A stretch of DNA of 64,000 nt from Angiostrongylus vasorum. Taxonomy: Eukaryota; Nematoda; Chromadorea; Rhabditida; Metastrongylidae. Positions within the stretch are counted from its first letter, which is position 1; each line of letters opens with the position of its first letter. Both the position numbers and the translations under genes were made by a program. Shown here in pieces: positions 57,501 through 61,448 of this stretch. The DNA is taken from the NCBI GenBank assembly GCA_018806985.1, contig JADANN010000360.1, positions 1,032,001 to 1,096,000 on the forward strand. The letters are read 5' to 3'. The notes under the pieces were generated by a model. That model ran no database searches. It was not told the DNA's origin and saw nothing but the letters and a program-made list of their open reading frames with translations.

Positions 57501-60500
57501 TGGCGACAATCGCTCTGAAGTACGCCCAATCAAATACAGTATGCTTCGCACATCGTGGACAGGTAGGTCTGAACAATTTAGCCTCATGACACTGTTATAT
57601 GATGCGCTCTTTTTTGCTGGAAAACGCTGAATTGAACTCGATCGGCTGATTAGACTTGCTACTCCCTCACCTATGTCACTTGAAACACGTATAGTAAGAA
57701 GGAGTAGATTTTACTAATTTCTCGAGAATCTCTAGAGTTAGATGGACGTTGGTATTTATATACGCATCGACATTATTTGCGTACTAAGTAAATGAACAGA
57801 AAAAGAGGATTTCAGGTGATTGGCATTGGAGCTGGACAACAATCACGAATACATTGCACACGGTTGGCTGGAGAGAAGGCCTGCAACTGGTGAGTCCTTT
57901 TGTATACACCCAACAACCACCACTACTGTTACGCCATATGGGAAGTAGGATTAGGACGTCGCATAAGTGCATTGTTTTTGAAAACGGGTCCCATCATCTA
58001 TCGTGGACTAGTGTAGCGCTTGTTGTGTTCCATCGCACGTTGGAATTTCAAGTGCTTTTTCATAGGCCTAGAATAGCCCTCAACTGAGACTGCTCTTTTG
58101 TTTAGTTTGGAGAGGACAAACAGCGGACGATTCAAGAAACAAAAATTATATCAACTAGGCGAGAGTTGTATCTTATGAAAAGTTCTTTTACATTCACTAC
58201 ACGACCGTATGAACGGATCTTCTCTTTCAAATTGGAAAAAAGGACAAACATTTTAGGTTCGAAAACACTTAGAGCGTGTCGAAACAAGTTTTATTTCCTC
58301 ATCATATTTTGTCCTTCATGCATATCCCTTAATTGTGCGCCTTTCCGAATTATCACTAGAGTGAAGAAGGTTCTCAATTTTCACAAACTTTTCCTTCTTA
58401 AAAATGTACAGACAGGTTAGATAAGTTCTCCTTGATCTCAATGTCGTACAAAGATTGGCTTATTGCATCTTCCTCCGCAAATGTCGCCCACCCTCTTCCA
58501 GTAGAAGGCCGTGTTCCTTGAACATCTTTTTTGGCTTTGATTTCAACTAGATCTTTAAGATAAGAAAGCGCGCGTTGGAAAGTCAACAAACACTACTCGC
58601 TATGAGTTAGACTGAGAGTCCTCATTCGACCGCCAATAAACAAAATTCAATTTTTGGTTTTTCTCCGGTTCTCATAAATTATTGTTGTCAGATTACTATT
58701 ACTGTTATTATTATTGGTTATTCCTCCCAACGGTTTACCGCCTCTTCGTTGCTAGGAGGTGTTCCTAGGGGTCGGGCTGCGTTGTACAGCGGAGCGATTC
58801 ATACCCTGGCAGGGTCTCCCAAGCTGAGAAAGAGCCCGGCGTTTCTATCAGCAAGCCTAGCTAAGAGTAAACCAATACCAGGATCCAGCACCGTCCTGGT
58901 ATCAAAGTCGTATAGTGGCAAATCTCCCTATGATCCACAAGGGCTGCGACTGCCTGTTGTGGTGACGACCTGGGGCTGACTTTGGCCAGGCTAACCTCGG
59001 GATTCCAGAGAACCACGGTGGCTTAATCAGCAAATCTACGAAAAATCGAGAATATGCTGAGGCCCGCACAACCAGTGAGGACGGGCCATTCAACTATCAG
59101 ATATAAAGTATTATTGATTATTACAGTAATGCTTTCTTTGTTTACTGCTGTTGTTACTATTATAATTGTTACATGGCTATCTTTACTATCATTATTGTTG
59201 TCACTATTATTAGAGCGTGTGTAGCCCAGTGGTTAGAGGCGCCTTGCAGTATACATGGGATCGATCTCACACCCTAGACTCACCAAGCCTTTCATATCTT
59301 CGAGGTCGGCAAAGTGGTGCTAGACTTGTCATAGCAGCACTGACTCGGTACATCAGTGGCCCACCGCGAGTCATTGAATAAGCCAGAGATGCATTCAGTC
59401 ACCTCTAATGCTTAAGGAAGTCGAATGCATCTCGCATTCTTCAGGGATTAATCAAAGCCGAGAACTTTATTTTTTTTTACTTATCATTATTACTACTATC
59501 ATTATTATTATTGTTATTCTTGAAATTACTGTTCCATTCCTTTAAAACGATACAAAAAAAGTTTCATAAACCAGTTTTAGTTTGTACTATCATTTTCAGT
59601 ATGAGTAATCAACATTCCTTTTTTTCATTGATAAGATAACACGAGGATATTATAGAGCTTTTATTGGGCCAATATTAAACATGCTAGCTTATCAATAAAA
59701 AAGATGTATTGTTTGAAAGGTATTTAGCAAGTAGTGTTTATCGAGTCAAGTTACAGAATGAGAATCTTGCATACCTGTCCCGACATCCATTGGCTCCGCC
59801 GTCGTGAATTCGCGCTAGAGTTTCGCAGTCCGACTTACCGTAGCACTTCACTCGGAAACGGCTGCCGAGCACCTGGGTTGATATTTATAAGTCCTCAACT
59901 GCAAGTTCGGTGATTCAACTTTACAAATCGCCACCGATGATGATCCGAACTGTCGTTTAATACGCTTTTTGATTTATTGTCGTTCACATAAATTCGGCGG
60001 ACCTACTCGAATACATTCCGCAGAACACGTGTAGTTCTCAGCACATTTGATCCATGCCACTTCTTCGTCTTCGTCTTCCTGTTTTCCTGGCTGATAGCAT
60101 TGCTGGAAGGAAACAGAACGTGGAATATCGATAATTTGCATTCTTATTCCAACATTTGAAGATGATCCACACTCAACTGGATAGTCATCCGGATTTCGAG
60201 TAACGTACATTTTTTTTAGTTCTGTAAGACTGCTGTTTATGTCTGCAACGACGTAGTTCCCACTACTTGGTGTAAAAATTATTGTATCCAAAAGTGTCAG
60301 CTATTTATCAACATATCTCCAGCCAGTCACCACTTCCCTGTGGACGGAAATCTTTCTACCTAGTAAAGGAATCAATGACTGTTTTCTGCTAATTAGTATG
60401 TAGCATATGTGAAACTACGATTTTGCAGTAGACGCTAGGCTTTTCAGAAGGCTTTTACTTGATCGTTGCGTGTAATATTATCATATCTGACATCGGCATT

Positions 60501-61408
60501 AAGGCAACATCGTTGAATTTCTTAGTCACCAAAGGAATTTCTCACAATGAAAAGCTTTATATATGAAGACGATTTTCTGCTGGGAAACTCTTGAGGATTT
60601 TATAAGGATGTCGGCAGTCTAGAATAAAATGACATAAGGCGCCTGTAAAATTTCTTCACTGCTTACCCTGAACTGATAAATATTCAATCGGAAATACCCG
60701 CAACCAATCCGATTGTTCTGGTCCACAGAGCATCCCTTCGGCACACAACCGGAGTCCGCGTCACACATGGCCAGAAGACAGGCATTTTCGGATGCTACTG
60801 AATCATGCAATTTCAACGCATTTCGTTTTATTTATTTCAGTTCAAACTAATTATAAGATGTCTACGGTTAAAATGAAATAGGGAGCGACGAGGTGGACAT
60901 TTCGCAGTTTTTACATTTTTATTGGACATCGGCAAGTAGTTCGCAGCATGATGGATGTCGTTTTTTTCGAAGCCATGAATTCCAATAAGACCGTGTACTT
61001 CAAATGTGAACGACCACGACATTTTTGGACTACATGGCCGAACTTAGCATATGTAATTGTTTGCTCATATAAAATATTCTTTCGGTTTGATTTCACAGTG
61101 GCTTATGAGCGGAAGGCAAACCTCTATCGAACATCAGCAAGCAATCCCCAATACCGAGCAACACAAACACGGCAAATCGCGCAAGCATATCCAGTTCACG
61201 AAGGAATCATATGTTGCGTCCGCAAATTTGTGTGGTCTTCTGGCAACCGGACGACTGCAAACGAAATTGTAGAGATAAAGAAGGTAGGAATAACTTGAGA
61301 TCGAGAGGAAAAGAAGAAGGCTGGAAGTTCGTGATGGATATACATACATATATGTATATGCATGTATATATATATGTATTTATTTATATGTACATATATG
61401 TATAAATG

Positions 61409-61448
<40 letters not shown>

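Noticed and set aside
59974..60006. Lysozyme ending in PPNLCERQ with a stop at 59974
   Set aside because: This is read-through past the GTAGGT donor; the next exon carries the conserved ARIHxGGxNGC motif.
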